A DNA stretch of 64,000 bases from an uncultured Bacteroidales bacterium (GCA_900318665.1 ONLQ01000002.1:94719-158718); one strand, 5' to 3'. Shown: positions 1 to 8,812, numbered from the stretch's first letter. Notes: generated by a model from the letters alone, not told the origin. A program made the numbers and translations.

Positions 1-26
1 TAATAAACCTATCTGTGTGAAAAAAA

Positions 27-57
27 TTTGCCATTCCAAAAAAAGTTCGTACTTTTG
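27..57 (+). promoter_or_regulatory. Bacteroidota-type promoter for tRNA-Glu and rpsT
   Basis: TTTG at 27-30 and TACTTTTG at 50-57 match the -33 and -7 elements of the main Bacteroidota sigma factor, with a 19-base spacer. Transcription should begin near 62-64, ahead of tRNA-Glu. Confidence 0.75.
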
Positions 58-101
58 CACCGCCTTTTAGGAATGATAGCGTCATTTTTTGAGGCAAAAG
101 G

Positions 102-176
102 GCTCCGGTCGTCTAGCTGGCCCAGGACGTGAGATTTTCATTCTCAAAATCGCGGGTTCGAATCCCGCCCGGAGTA
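102..176 (+). tRNA. tRNA-Glu (anticodon TTC)
   Basis: The 7-base acceptor stem GCTCCGG pairs with CCGGAGT (one G-U), the anticodon stem TGAGA/TCTCA encloses the loop TTTTCAT with anticodon TTC, and the T arm carries GGTTCGAATCC. The 3' CCA is not encoded. A short hairpin lies directly before the 5' end, and rpsT follows after about 30 bases, so the two are probably on one transcript. Confidence 0.93.
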
Positions 177-209
177 CAAAACAAGAAAAGAAAGTAGATT
201 TATAACATT

Positions 210-461
210 ATGGCACACCACAACTCAGCAAAAAAAAGAATTCGTTCTTCTGAGAAGAAAAGAATAGAGAATCGCTACTATGCAAAGACCATGCGCAACG
301 CCCTGCGTGATTTCAGAGCACTTGAAGACAAGGCCGTTGCTACCGAAAAGCTGCCCAAGATGATTTCCATCATCGACAAACTCGCCAAGCGTTCGGTTAT
401 TCACAAGAACAAGGCTTCCAACCTTAAATCGAAATTGATGAAACAGGTCAATGTGATGTAA
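210..461 (+). CDS. rpsT: 30S ribosomal protein S20
   Basis: S20 binds 16S rRNA early in assembly of the 30S subunit. The 83-residue, very Lys/Arg-rich, all-helical sequence opens with MAHHNSAKKRIR and has the family pattern of three basic helices, including the KNKASNLKSKL segment near the end. Length is normal for the family (about 84-88). The ATG lies 33 bases after tRNA-Glu, with no promoter between, and an intrinsic terminator follows the stop codon, so the unit appears to be tRNA-Glu plus rpsT. Confidence 0.96.
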   Translation: MAHHNSAKKRIRSSEKKRIENRYYAKTMRNALRDFRALEDKAVATEKLPKMISIIDKLAKRSVIHKNKASNLKSKLMKQVNVM

Positions 462-483
462 TCCTGATTCGAAGAAAAAGTAT

Positions 484-516
484 GACGGCTCCTTATTTCA
501 AGGAGCCGTCTTTTTT
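484..516 (+). terminator. Intrinsic terminator after rpsT
   Basis: GACGGCTCC and GGAGCCGTC form a perfect stem around ttatttcaa, followed by six T residues. Confidence 0.9.
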
Positions 517-580
517 ATGTCTTTTGTGTAGATTTATAGGGGTATCATAAATTTTATTTCGCCATGTCCGAAAAAAGTCG

Positions 581-588
581 TACCTTTG
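581..588 (+). promoter_or_regulatory. -7 element ahead of the tRNA-Ser transcript
   Basis: TACCTTTG matches TAnnTTTG. No exact TTTG sits at the expected -33 position (the sequence there is TTTCG), so only the -7 part is firm. The predicted start near 593-595 coincides with the first arm of the folded leader at 593-688. Confidence 0.6.
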
Positions 589-592
589 CAGC

Positions 593-688
593 CGATTTGT
601 GAGAAACCATGTTTTCGTAAGCCTAATGCATAGCAGCACCTGCTTGCTATGCTAAGGCGGGAAAACGGGGAGAAAAAACGACAAATCG
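593..688 (+). ncRNA. Strongly folded RNA of unknown family, 5' of tRNA-Ser
   Basis: Nested complementary arms make one long hairpin: CGATTTGT (593-600) with ACAAATCG (681-688), GTTTTC (611-616) with GAAAAC (661-666), GCC (621-623) with GGC (656-658), and GCATAGCA (628-635) with TGCTATGC (645-652). Small internal loops, including opposed TAA triplets at 624 and 653, separate the helices. It starts where transcription is predicted and ends 16 bases before tRNA-Ser. It may be a stable small RNA or a processed tRNA leader. I do not see the SRP RNA signature (GGAAGGAAGCAGCC) or any 6S or tmRNA hallmark. Confidence 0.5.
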
Positions 689-704
689 ACCAAAAAAGCG
701 AAAA

Positions 705-792
705 GGAAAGGTGCTCGAGTGGTTGAAGAGGCCCGCCTGGAAAGCGAGTAAGCGTTAAAAGCGCTTCAGGGGTTCGAATCCCCTCCTTTCCG
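705..792 (+). tRNA. tRNA-Ser (anticodon GGA)
   Basis: GGAAAGG pairs with CCTTTCC. The anticodon arm holds CCTGGAAAG with anticodon GGA, and a long variable arm (roughly GTAAGCGTTAAAAGCGCTTC) is present, as required for a class II tRNA. The T loop is GGTTCGAATCC. CCA is not encoded. Confidence 0.93.
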
Positions 793-808
793 CTCCAAAA
801 AAGAAAAC

Positions 809-838
809 ACGAAGGCTGCGCTACAACGCAGCCTTCGT
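809..838 (+). terminator. Hairpin after tRNA-Ser, likely terminator
   Basis: A perfect 12-base stem, ACGAAGGCTGCG with CGCAGCCTTCGT, closes a six-base loop. The T-rich tail is poor (cagttta), so efficiency is uncertain. Confidence 0.6.
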
Positions 839-895
839 CAGTTTATAGAATCTACACCGTCATCGCCCCCCAAAACAGGAAAACTACTATCGCTC

Positions 896-1711
896 ATGGC
901 TCATATCATATCTGTAACAGATACCACCCACGAAGGCCTCGACCTTTTCTGCCGTCTCACCGAGGCGCAACTGCGCAATCGGCTTGAACCGGAAAAGGGT
1001 ATATTCATTGCCGAGAGTCCAAAGGTTATTGCGGCGGCTCTCGATGCTGGTTGTCAGCCTGTGGCAATGCTTACCGAGCAACGCCATGTCGAAGGGCAGG
1101 CACGCGCTTTGATTGAACGTTGTGGCGACATTCCGGTGTATGCAGGCAGTGGCAACTTCCTACAGACCATAACGGGCTACGAACTTACGCGTGGCGTTCT
1201 GTGTGCCATGCGCCGCCCTGTTTTGCGTAGCATAGAAGATGTTTGTCGTGATGCTCGTCGTATTGTGGTGCTCGACAACGTGGTGAATGCCACCAATACG
1301 GGTGCTATCTTCCGTGCTGCCGCCGCTCTCGGCATCGATGCGCTGTTGCTTTCGTCCACTTGTAGCGACCCACTGAACCGCCGCTCTGTGCGTGTAAGTA
1401 TGGGCACGGTATTCCAATTGCCGTGGACGTATATCGACAATTGGCCTTTGCAAGGCATTGCCGACTTGCACTCGCTTGGCTTTAAGGTGGCGGCTATGGC
1501 TTTGTCTGACAATTCTGTCGCAATAGACGATGAACGGCTGATGGCGGAGCAGCGTCTTGCCATAGTGATGGGCACCGAGGGCGATGGCCTACCCGCATCA
1601 GTCCTCAATCTCTGCGACTATGTGGCGCGAATTCCAATGTCGCGCGGCGTCGATTCGCTCAATGTTGCCGCTGCCGCCGCCGTCGCTTTCTGGCAGTTAA
1701 GGGCGAGGTAA
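896..1711 (+). CDS. TrmH/SpoU-family RNA 2'-O-methyltransferase
   Basis: This enzyme should transfer a methyl group from S-adenosylmethionine to a ribose 2'-OH in rRNA or tRNA. The N-terminal third (about residues 10-100) resembles the SpoU substrate-binding domain. The catalytic SPOUT domain follows with all three family motifs: NATNTGAIFRAAAALG near 126-142 (the Asn and Arg of motif 1), MGTEGDGLP near 223-231 (motif 2) and DSLNVAAAAAVAF near 252-264 (motif 3), which form the knotted cofactor site. The length of 271 is normal. Its 3' end overlaps the convergent comEC gene by 15 bases. The exact target (23S rRNA or tRNA) cannot be read from sequence. Confidence 0.9.
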   Translation: MAHIISVTDTTHEGLDLFCRLTEAQLRNRLEPEKGIFIAESPKVIAAALDAGCQPVAMLTEQRHVEGQARALIERCGDIPVYAGSGNFLQTITGYELTRGVLCAMRRPVLRSIEDVCRDARRIVVLDNVVNATNTGAIFRAAAALGIDALLLSSTCSDPLNRRSVRVSMGTVFQLPWTYIDNWPLQGIADLHSLGFKVAAMALSDNSVAIDDERLMAEQRLAIVMGTEGDGLPASVLNLCDYVARIPMSRGVDSLNVAAAAAVAFWQLRAR

Positions 1712-3241
1712 CGCTGTCTTTTCATTCTTTTGTGCCGATTGTAGCCATAGGAAGGCTACGAGCAGTGCGGCATAGGCAAGAACGACCATTGCTGGCGAAA
1801 AGTAGGGTACAGATATCTCTGAGTATGGCAGAGCGGCAACGCGTGCTACAATGCCGTCAACAATGCCAAGTTCGGCATTGAGCAGCCACGCCGCAATATC
1901 TGCCGCCCAAGTCCAGAAGGACAGTAATATAATGCAGAGCGCCGTTACAAGCAATAGTCCAGCAAATGGCACTATCAAGAGATTGGTAATGGCGAAATAG
2001 GTGGGGAATTGGTGAAAATAGTATAGTGTGAGCGGCAGTACTGCTACTTGTGCTGCAAGAGTCAGACACAGCAGGTCCCACAACTGCTTGCCTACAGAGC
2101 GAGCAATAGCGATGGCGCTGCTCTGTGTTGTGTTATCGTTGGCCGAGACTATTTTTTGCAATGCTGGGCAGAATCCTATGATACCAGCCATGGCAGCATA
2201 GGAATACTGAAATCCTACGTCGAAAAGCATCATTGGACGCACGCAAAGCGACAAAGTGGCTGCGACGCAGAGTGTGTTGAAAGGTTGTTGGTCGCGTTGC
2301 AGCATTCGTGCTATCACAAAAAGCGAAAACATTATGCCTGCACGCAGGGTGGCCGGTGCCATACCGCTGACGAATACAAAAAGCCAAAGAGCCACAAGTT
2401 GTGCTGTGGCACGTAGTATCCTCATACTTCGCCTATTGCCAAGGGGCTGAAGCAACAAGCCTACGAAATAGACCAGCAATCCCACATGCAATCCCGAAAC
2501 ACAGAGTAGGTGGACAATGCCAGCCTTGGTGTATTGGCTACGAGTATAATCAAGACGTCGGTCTCGCATGCCAAGAAGCAGTGCCGCGGCAGTGATTCTA
2601 TGTTGTGGCGATAGATGGTGGTTTAGAAGAAAGGTAGATGCCCGTTGCTGCATGTTTTGCGATAGATGACGCAAGGTAGTCGGCCTATGTTCGAGCAGTT
2701 GGTAACGGTTGTTGTGAATATAGCATGTGTGCACTATGCCTTGGCGACGGAGATATGTGCGATAGTTAAATGTTGATGTAAAATTGCTATCGGCAGGGAG
2801 TCGCAGTCGTGTGGTTACCTCTAAAATGTCGCCACTCCGCAAGGTAAGTGCAGCGCTGTCGGGTGCAAAATAGGTCATAATGGTCTCACTCGTGGGCTGC
2901 CATCTCCCGTCTCTCAGCACATCATGCACTACGGCTTTTGCTCTTGGGCTGTGTGTGGTATGCTGCGGAGTGTCGTTCAATTGGATGCGCATGGTGTAGC
3001 GACCTTCAGAAAGGCTGCTGTGGGGTTGTGCCGACTGGTGCAACGCCATTCCGCAGACTACGAAAAGCAGCGCCAAGATACAGCGGAACAATGTTTTCCA
3101 ACGGTCGCCGAGTTTATAGATGGCGAAAGACGCAGCCAGCAAGAGTGGCAATGCTAGGAGGTAAAGCCATGTGGGTAAAGGTTGCGACAGCCATTCGGCC
3201 AGCGCAATGCCTGCGGCCAAAGAAACTACGACGCGTTTCAT
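1697..3241 (-). CDS. ComEC/Rec2-family membrane protein, short form
   Basis: ComEC proteins form the inner-membrane channel for uptake of single-stranded DNA in natural transformation. The 514 residues hold many hydrophobic helices. An N-terminal soluble segment (about 70-190, DUF4131-like) precedes the Competence domain with the diagnostic VSGLHVGLLVYF near 250-262 and later helices to the C terminus. The protein ends soon after the last helix, so the C-terminal metallo-beta-lactamase-like domain of longer ComEC proteins is absent, as in many Bacteroidota homologues. It starts only 11 bases after the stop of the preceding large adhesin gene, suggesting shared transcription. Whether the cell is transformable is not shown. 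Confidence 0.88.
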   Translation of the reverse strand: MKRVVVSLAAGIALAEWLSQPLPTWLYLLALPLLLAASFAIYKLGDRWKTLFRCILALLFVVCGMALHQSAQPHSSLSEGRYTMRIQLNDTPQHTTHSPRAKAVVHDVLRDGRWQPTSETIMTYFAPDSAALTLRSGDILEVTTRLRLPADSNFTSTFNYRTYLRRQGIVHTCYIHNNRYQLLEHRPTTLRHLSQNMQQRASTFLLNHHLSPQHRITAAALLLGMRDRRLDYTRSQYTKAGIVHLLCVSGLHVGLLVYFVGLLLQPLGNRRSMRILRATAQLVALWLFVFVSGMAPATLRAGIMFSLFVIARMLQRDQQPFNTLCVAATLSLCVRPMMLFDVGFQYSYAAMAGIIGFCPALQKIVSANDNTTQSSAIAIARSVGKQLWDLLCLTLAAQVAVLPLTLYYFHQFPTYFAITNLLIVPFAGLLLVTALCIILLSFWTWAADIAAWLLNAELGIVDGIVARVAALPYSEISVPYFSPAMVVLAYAALLVAFLWLQSAQKNEKTALPRP

Positions 3242-3252
3242 CTGCCGTGAGC

Positions 3253-6200
3253 CTAACGCACTATGATGCGTGTGGCAAGAATGAGGCCGTCGGTGGTGGT
3301 GAGGCGCAGCAGGTAGATGCCCGACGTGGAGGGCATGATAAGGCCTGTGGCTGCCTTGGAGTAGGGCATATCAATCAGTTGGCGTCCCTGATGGTCGAAT
3401 AGAGAGAGGGTTGCGCCAGTTAGGCGTGTCTCGTCAAGGGTGGTTGACAACTGTAGCGGGCTGCCAGCCTTTGCGGGATTGGGGTAGGCCGTGAACGACA
3501 CGTTGGCAGCCTCAACGTCGTGGATGCCATAGTTTCCGAGACAAATCAGGTTGGAAGAGAGCCATGCGTTGAGTTCTTCATCGACGGCGGCCTCGACATA
3601 GAAACATCCGTTCAGCAAGTCGCCATTGATGAGGGAGTAGGTGTCGTAGTTGGCACCCTCGATAGGCGTGCCGTTGCAGTACCAGCGATAGCCGTAGTAG
3701 TCAACACGGTTTCCTCTTTCGCCAAATGGATAGTGGTTTATCATTAGCAGGCGCTGGTCGTGGTTAAGTATCATCGGGTTGGGAATGTTTGTCACCACAA
3801 GATGGACGGTGACGCTGCTGTCGCATCCGTTGGCTGCGGTGTAGGTGTGGGTGTAGTCGCCGCTGATGTTGTATGTCTTTTCGTCCCAGATAAAAGCGGT
3901 GTTGGTGGCCTGGTAGTTCTCTTCGTGTATGCTGCTGTCTAATTTGAGGCTGAGGTAGATAATGCTGTCACATTCGTCAATGACGTGTATCGTGTCAACG
4001 AGCAGAGTGTTTTCGTAGTAAGTTGTTCCGTTGCGCCAAGTCATGCTGTCGCAGGCGTGCAGCACGTCGATACTCGTGGAAGGATAGGCCACGGTGATAT
4101 TGACGGCGTGTATGCTGTCGCATCCGTTGTCAAGGCGTATGGTGTCGATTATGTTTTTCGACTGCAGATAGGTGTTGCCGTTCCATTCAACGGAGTTGCA
4201 GGCCATTATGTTAGTATCTACATATCGGCCGTTTATTCGCAAGGTGAGCAATAGTGTGCTGTCGCATCCGCTCACGGTGCTACCCATACTGCGGCGAAGG
4301 TTGCTGACGTTGGCGTCGTAGGTGATTCCGTTACCCAGGTCGAGACTGGTGCATACGGAGGTGTCTATCACAAGGGTCTGGTCTTTGTTTATGGTGAGGT
4401 GCATCACGTTGCGTTGCGTGCAGCCCTCGCGTGTGGTGCCGGTCAGCGTCTCGGTGGTAGAATAGGTGTAGAGGCGACCCGACCATACATATTCGTTGCA
4501 CGCCACGATAGTGTCGTGGAGCGTCAGGTCGTGGTTTACTGTCAGATACAGGACGTGTATATTGGAGCAGCCAGAGTTTTCTACTGTGCGTCTTACCACG
4601 GTGTCGTTATTATAGCGCTGGCCATCTTCCCAGACGTATGTGTTGCATACCGTCTTGCTCTCGATGAGCGAATCGCCATTCTGGTAGATAGAGAGATAGA
4701 GTGTGGTGAGGCTGTCGCAGCCATAGATGGTGAGTGCTTGCGTGGTGCCGATAATACCGTCCTCGGTATAGACACGATTGTTATAGACATAACGCTCGCA
4801 GGCATGAATCGTATCTATCACATTGGCATCGTGGCGTATGGTGAGATGCAGGTGCACAATGCTGTCGCAGCCGGCATGGTTGTAGCGTCGAAATGATGCC
4901 GTGTCGGTCGATTCGGTGTAGGTCACTCCATGCCATGTGTATTGGTTGCACTCGGCGGCATTGACCGTGGCATGCGAGGAGTAGCGCACAAAGAGAGCCA
5001 GCGTCACTATACTGTCGCAGCCTTCGGCACTGGTGAAGGTGTGCATGTCGGTGGTGGAGACGGTGTAGAGGCTGTCGTGCCAACGCAGACTGTCGCACAC
5101 GTTCTGCTGCAAACGGTTGGTACTGCTACGACCAAGGGTTAGATGCAATATCTCGGCGCCACGGCAGTTGCCATCGTCCACACGGAAGGTGTCAACGGTG
5201 GAGGTGGTGTAAGTGCTGTCGTGCCAGCGCAGACTGTTGCAGGCTGTGATAGTGGTGTCCAGCGTGTCGGAATGTACTATGGTGAGGTGCAGCGTTGTGG
5301 CGCTGTCGCAGCCTATGTGGTTTATGCCGTGGTGGGTGTAGTCGGTGGTGGCGCTGAACAGGCTGTCGTGCCACATATAGGAGTCGCAGGCCGTAACGCT
5401 ACGCTGGGTGTTGCTGCTGTGGAGTATGCGCAATGTGAGGTACTGCACACTGTCGCAATGGTCGCGATTGGTGGTCACGAAGGTCGCCGTGGTGTCGGTG
5501 CGGAAGTAGTTGGCATGCCATGCCAGGAAATCACACACCGAGGTGTCGATGCGGACACTGGTGCTGTGCTTAATGGTGAGGTGCAAGGCTTCGTGATGTG
5601 CACACCCATAGGCGTCGGCGGGCTGCACATTGTTGTAATCGCCGCTGCGCGTATAGTTCTCGCCATACCATGTGTAGAAATCGCAGGCGGTGATAGATGT
5701 ATCGACGTGGGTGCTATGGTTCACAGTGAGGCGCAGAGTGGTGGTGCTGTCGCAGCCGTTGGCGGCGCTGTCGGTATGGGTGTATGACCCAGTTGCGGTA
5801 TAATAGCGGCCATGCCACAACATGCTGTCGCAAACGGTAGCCTGGGTGTCAAGTGAGATGTTGTGCAGAATAATGATGTGCAGATTGATATTGCTGTCGC
5901 AGCCTTGGCTGTTGGCCCCTGGATTGCCAACATAGTCCTGGGTGCTGGTGAACACGGTATTCCCGAAACGGAAGCGCTCGCAGGCTACGAAGGTATCAAT
6001 ATAATTGGTATTGTGGTTGATGGTTATGTTTATGTATTCGCTGCTATCGCAACCGTTGCTGAGGGTTCCAAGTATGGTGACGCTGTCGAAACTCTCGCGG
6101 AAGAGAACACCTTTATACCACAAAAATTCGCAGCCAGAGGTGTCGATAATGCGTCGGCTGACGCGTTTCACGGTGATATTCACCGTGCGGATACTGTCAC

Positions 6201-8061
6201 ATTCGTCTATGCTTACAAGAGTATCTATGAGGGTTGTCGAGGCGGTATAGGTTTGACGGTTCCACCTCACCTCGCCACAGTCGCTGGTATCTACCTCGCC
6301 GTAAACGGTCACGCAGTGTTCTGGACGCCAGCGCAGGCTAATGGCATATATACTGTCGCAGCCATATTGGTTGGTCAGCGAGTCGTAGTAGGTGCCATTA
6401 GAGGTATATTGATGTCCACGCCAGGTGTAGGTGCTGCCGGCAGCAGGGCGGAAAAAGTTGCTATCCTTGAAACTTTGATGTACAATGATATGCACTTGGC
6501 GGATGCTGTCGCATCCCACAGCATTGACCAAAGTGTCGTAGAGGCGTGTCTCGCGACGATAGGTTACGCCACCCCATACCACAGCGTCACAGCCTTCTGG
6601 GTGCTGGGTAGGACCATAGGTTGTGTCGCACGGCAGCGCATCAACAATGGTAAGATTGAGGTAGAAGGTTGTGTCGCAGTTGAGAGGATAAACAGTATGA
6701 TTACCTGGTGTGGTATAACTATGTCCGTGATAGAAGTATGGAGAAGTATAGGTTACAGTGTCATATTGTTTGACCGAGACGTTGAAGTGTATGTTGTAGG
6801 TATATAAGGTGTCGTGTGGCGCATGGTTGGTGAGTTCATAGACTATGGTGTCATAAGCTGTGTCACGTGTTGCACGATACACGCGTCCATGCCATGCAAA
6901 AGTGTCGCAAAGTGCAAGCGGCATCACTGGAGCGTTGAATGTATCGTTTACCACAGGAGCCTGGCCTGTTATAGTCAAATTAAGTGTAAAAATGCTGTCG
7001 CAACCATCAATTGTAGTCAGACTGTCGTAATATGTGGCAGAATTACTCAAAGAACGGCCATGCCATTGGTAGGGGCTTTGCTCGCTATTAACTTCAAAAA
7101 ATTCGTAGGAAGGACGATAATGTATTCTAACCACATGGATGCTGTCGTAGCAACCTATATCGTAGCGCCTAATGACAGAATCTTCTCGCACACTCTCGCC
7201 AATGCCGCATACAGTACTATCATCATACACCCGAATATCACTCTGCGGATTTTGGATAACATATCTAATACTGTCGCACGTATTGTTGGGGTCCACAAAA
7301 GTGCGGGTACGACAATAAGTTTGTCCGTCGTGAATATAACTGCTTTCTGCTACTGGGGTTTCATTAGTCGTACCATTTGAAATCTGCATATTATAAGCCC
7401 TTATGGCATCAAAAAAGAGCATCCCGTTTTCAATATGCTGTACGGTGTCATAGGCCATGCCATCGGTGCTATATGTACCGCCTCCTATAGTAATACTTCC
7501 CGTACACGATATCGTGTCTATCGCTGTACTACTCTGCTGGCGAAGCACGATATAGAAATTACTGTCACACCCCGCTATGGTACTATTTCTGGCTTCCCAT
7601 TCAGTATTAAAAGTGACGTCAGCATCAATACCATTAAGAGTGAACGACGTAACGCCATACAAATCAACAGTGTCCCTCCACTCATAAGATGGATTGACAT
7701 GGATATTAACGTTCTGCACAGTATCACAGCCGTTGCCATTGCTTTCAATTGTCTGTATAAAAGTAGTGTCATGTGTGAATTGTACGGTCTGCCACACTAA
7801 CGTATTGCAACCTGAGGTATCGATGTTCACCGTGTCAGTATAAACCGCTCCGTCAACGGTAATAGAAATGTCATCAACAATAACAGCTGATTGTCCTGGG
7901 CTATTATGGTGAATGGCAAAATGAATAGTCTGCCCCGCAAGAGTTGATGGTATGGTAAAATTATCTATTCTCCATGTTGCGTTTCCCTCATAGTTAATTG
8001 TTGAATTCTGTCCTGGCCATTGTTGGAAGTCTTCAATGCTATTGCCAGTCGTAGAAATCAT
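3253..8061 (-). CDS. Large Cys-repeat T9SS cargo protein, main part (downstream of in-frame stop)
   Basis: This 1602-residue frame consists mainly of about 25 diverged repeats of roughly 60 residues. Each has a first Cys followed by a Trp-x-Gly/Asp-x-x-Tyr-Thr core and a second motif close to GCDSxxxLxLTI, suggesting an extracellular disulfide-bonded beta repeat. An Ig-like segment follows, and the last 75 residues begin AYPNPAKAGSPLQLS and end with a basic tail, which is a type A T9SS sorting domain. The frame as given begins inside an N-terminal adhesion-type domain and lacks a signal peptide. The missing start lies in the same reading frame just upstream (8086-8487), separated only by a TAG at 8086-8088. 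Unless read through, this part cannot be exported. Probable role: cell-surface adhesion. Confidence 0.85.
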   Translation of the reverse strand: MISTTGNSIEDFQQWPGQNSTINYEGNATWRIDNFTIPSTLAGQTIHFAIHHNSPGQSAVIVDDISITVDGAVYTDTVNIDTSGCNTLVWQTVQFTHDTTFIQTIESNGNGCDTVQNVNIHVNPSYEWRDTVDLYGVTSFTLNGIDADVTFNTEWEARNSTIAGCDSNFYIVLRQQSSTAIDTISCTGSITIGGGTYSTDGMAYDTVQHIENGMLFFDAIRAYNMQISNGTTNETPVAESSYIHDGQTYCRTRTFVDPNNTCDSIRYVIQNPQSDIRVYDDSTVCGIGESVREDSVIRRYDIGCYDSIHVVRIHYRPSYEFFEVNSEQSPYQWHGRSLSNSATYYDSLTTIDGCDSIFTLNLTITGQAPVVNDTFNAPVMPLALCDTFAWHGRVYRATRDTAYDTIVYELTNHAPHDTLYTYNIHFNVSVKQYDTVTYTSPYFYHGHSYTTPGNHTVYPLNCDTTFYLNLTIVDALPCDTTYGPTQHPEGCDAVVWGGVTYRRETRLYDTLVNAVGCDSIRQVHIIVHQSFKDSNFFRPAAGSTYTWRGHQYTSNGTYYDSLTNQYGCDSIYAISLRWRPEHCVTVYGEVDTSDCGEVRWNRQTYTASTTLIDTLVSIDECDSIRTVNITVKRVSRRIIDTSGCEFLWYKGVLFRESFDSVTILGTLSNGCDSSEYINITINHNTNYIDTFVACERFRFGNTVFTSTQDYVGNPGANSQGCDSNINLHIIILHNISLDTQATVCDSMLWHGRYYTATGSYTHTDSAANGCDSTTTLRLTVNHSTHVDTSITACDFYTWYGENYTRSGDYNNVQPADAYGCAHHEALHLTIKHSTSVRIDTSVCDFLAWHANYFRTDTTATFVTTNRDHCDSVQYLTLRILHSSNTQRSVTACDSYMWHDSLFSATTDYTHHGINHIGCDSATTLHLTIVHSDTLDTTITACNSLRWHDSTYTTSTVDTFRVDDGNCRGAEILHLTLGRSSTNRLQQNVCDSLRWHDSLYTVSTTDMHTFTSAEGCDSIVTLALFVRYSSHATVNAAECNQYTWHGVTYTESTDTASFRRYNHAGCDSIVHLHLTIRHDANVIDTIHACERYVYNNRVYTEDGIIGTTQALTIYGCDSLTTLYLSIYQNGDSLIESKTVCNTYVWEDGQRYNNDTVVRRTVENSGCSNIHVLYLTVNHDLTLHDTIVACNEYVWSGRLYTYSTTETLTGTTREGCTQRNVMHLTINKDQTLVIDTSVCTSLDLGNGITYDANVSNLRRSMGSTVSGCDSTLLLTLRINGRYVDTNIMACNSVEWNGNTYLQSKNIIDTIRLDNGCDSIHAVNITVAYPSTSIDVLHACDSMTWRNGTTYYENTLLVDTIHVIDECDSIIYLSLKLDSSIHEENYQATNTAFIWDEKTYNISGDYTHTYTAANGCDSSVTVHLVVTNIPNPMILNHDQRLLMINHYPFGERGNRVDYYGYRWYCNGTPIEGANYDTYSLINGDLLNGCFYVEAAVDEELNAWLSSNLICLGNYGIHDVEAANVSFTAYPNPAKAGSPLQLSTTLDETRLTGATLSLFDHQGRQLIDMPYSKAATGLIMPSTSGIYLLRLTTTDGLILATRIIVR

Positions 8062-8085
8062 TATGGTTATGTAATCCTCTCGTCC

Positions 8086-8487
8086 CTACTCAAGTTCCTT
8101 TGAAATAATTGTTAAGGTTGCATTTGTAAACTGGCATGGAAGAGCAATTGCAGGACTTATCAGCCAGTTAGAGATGTTGTCAAATGCTTCTGGAGTAGTA
8201 TTATTTATATCCTCATAATAGGAATATGATATGTACGCTCCACTGCCTGCCACACTTGTATGATTATGGGTTGTAGTGAATTTCCATTCGCAATATTCGC
8301 CTGTTATACCGTTGTCGTCGTCTTCATCACAGATATTCCAGCAGTTTGTTGCACTGTCAAATGTTTCCGTCCATGGAAATGTGGTTATTGGGGTAGTATT
8401 GCATTGTTGAGGGGTATAGTGTTGAGCCATTGCTTTCCCACAAAAGACAAATAATGCGACAACTACAACAAATATTATTTTCTTCAT
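8086..8487 (-). pseudogene. N-terminal fragment of the Cys-repeat T9SS cargo, ended by a premature TAG
   Basis: The 133 residues carry a clear signal peptide (MKKIIFVVVVALFVFCGKAMAQ, written here only to show the lipophilic core ending AMA/Q) and the start of a choice-of-anchor/cleaved-adhesin-type domain with FPWTETFDSATNCW. The frame is the same as that of the 3253-8061 frame. After the TAG the codons read GREDYITI and then run into the ATG at 8061 without any shift. The joined gene would span 3253-8487, about 1744 codons. TAG is used as an ordinary stop elsewhere in the window (for example at 10066-10068 and 14664-14666), so general recoding is unlikely. A nonsense mutation or a sequencing error fits best. 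Confidence 0.75.
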
Positions 8488-8772
8488 AAATTTGAAGTTA
8501 TTTTTTCGACAATATTAAATACACATACAACATACGATGCTTTCGCATGTATGCCCTATATGCCTACAATTCAAATAGATGTATTTGTTTTCTGCACAAT
8601 ACACCATGCAACAAAGATAATTTTTTTTCGGTTAATAACATATCGAATCCATTAAAAGCCGGGCAATCGCATAAAATGGAAAGAAAACTCCGATGTTATA
8701 GGGGAAACGGGACAAAAACAAGGCAGACATCTGTATTTTTAGCCTTGCGTTGAAATGGGAACCATCATTTGC
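8488..8772. other. Intergenic region with leader and promoter of the adhesin gene
   Basis: No gene is visible. On the minus strand TATCTTTG (8612-8619, read as CAAAGATA on the plus strand) fits a -7 box for the adhesin gene, giving a leader of about 115 bases. The leader holds a hairpin, CATACgATGC with GCATGTATG, at 8531-8554. Confidence 0.45.
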
Positions 8773-8806
8773 ACAAAAAAAACGCCACCTTTATGGGTGG
8801 CGTTTT
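8773..8806 (-). terminator. Intrinsic terminator of tRNA-Gly
   Basis: On the minus strand ACGCCACC and GGTGGCGT form a stem around cataaa, followed by a run of eight T residues. It begins a few bases after the tRNA 3' end. Confidence 0.9.
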
Positions 8807-8812
8807 TGAAAG

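Noticed and set aside
593-688. SRP (4.5S) RNA
   Set aside because: The length and hairpin shape are similar, but the conserved apical GGAAGGAAGCAGCC sequence is absent on both strands.
3253-8061. Repetitive DNA as a CRISPR array or satellite
   Set aside because: The periodicity is at the protein level (about 60 residues) with diverged DNA; there are no identical short repeats with unique spacers.
8086-8088. Genome-wide TAG recoding
   Set aside because: Several ordinary genes in the window end in TAG at the expected family length, so TAG works as a stop here.
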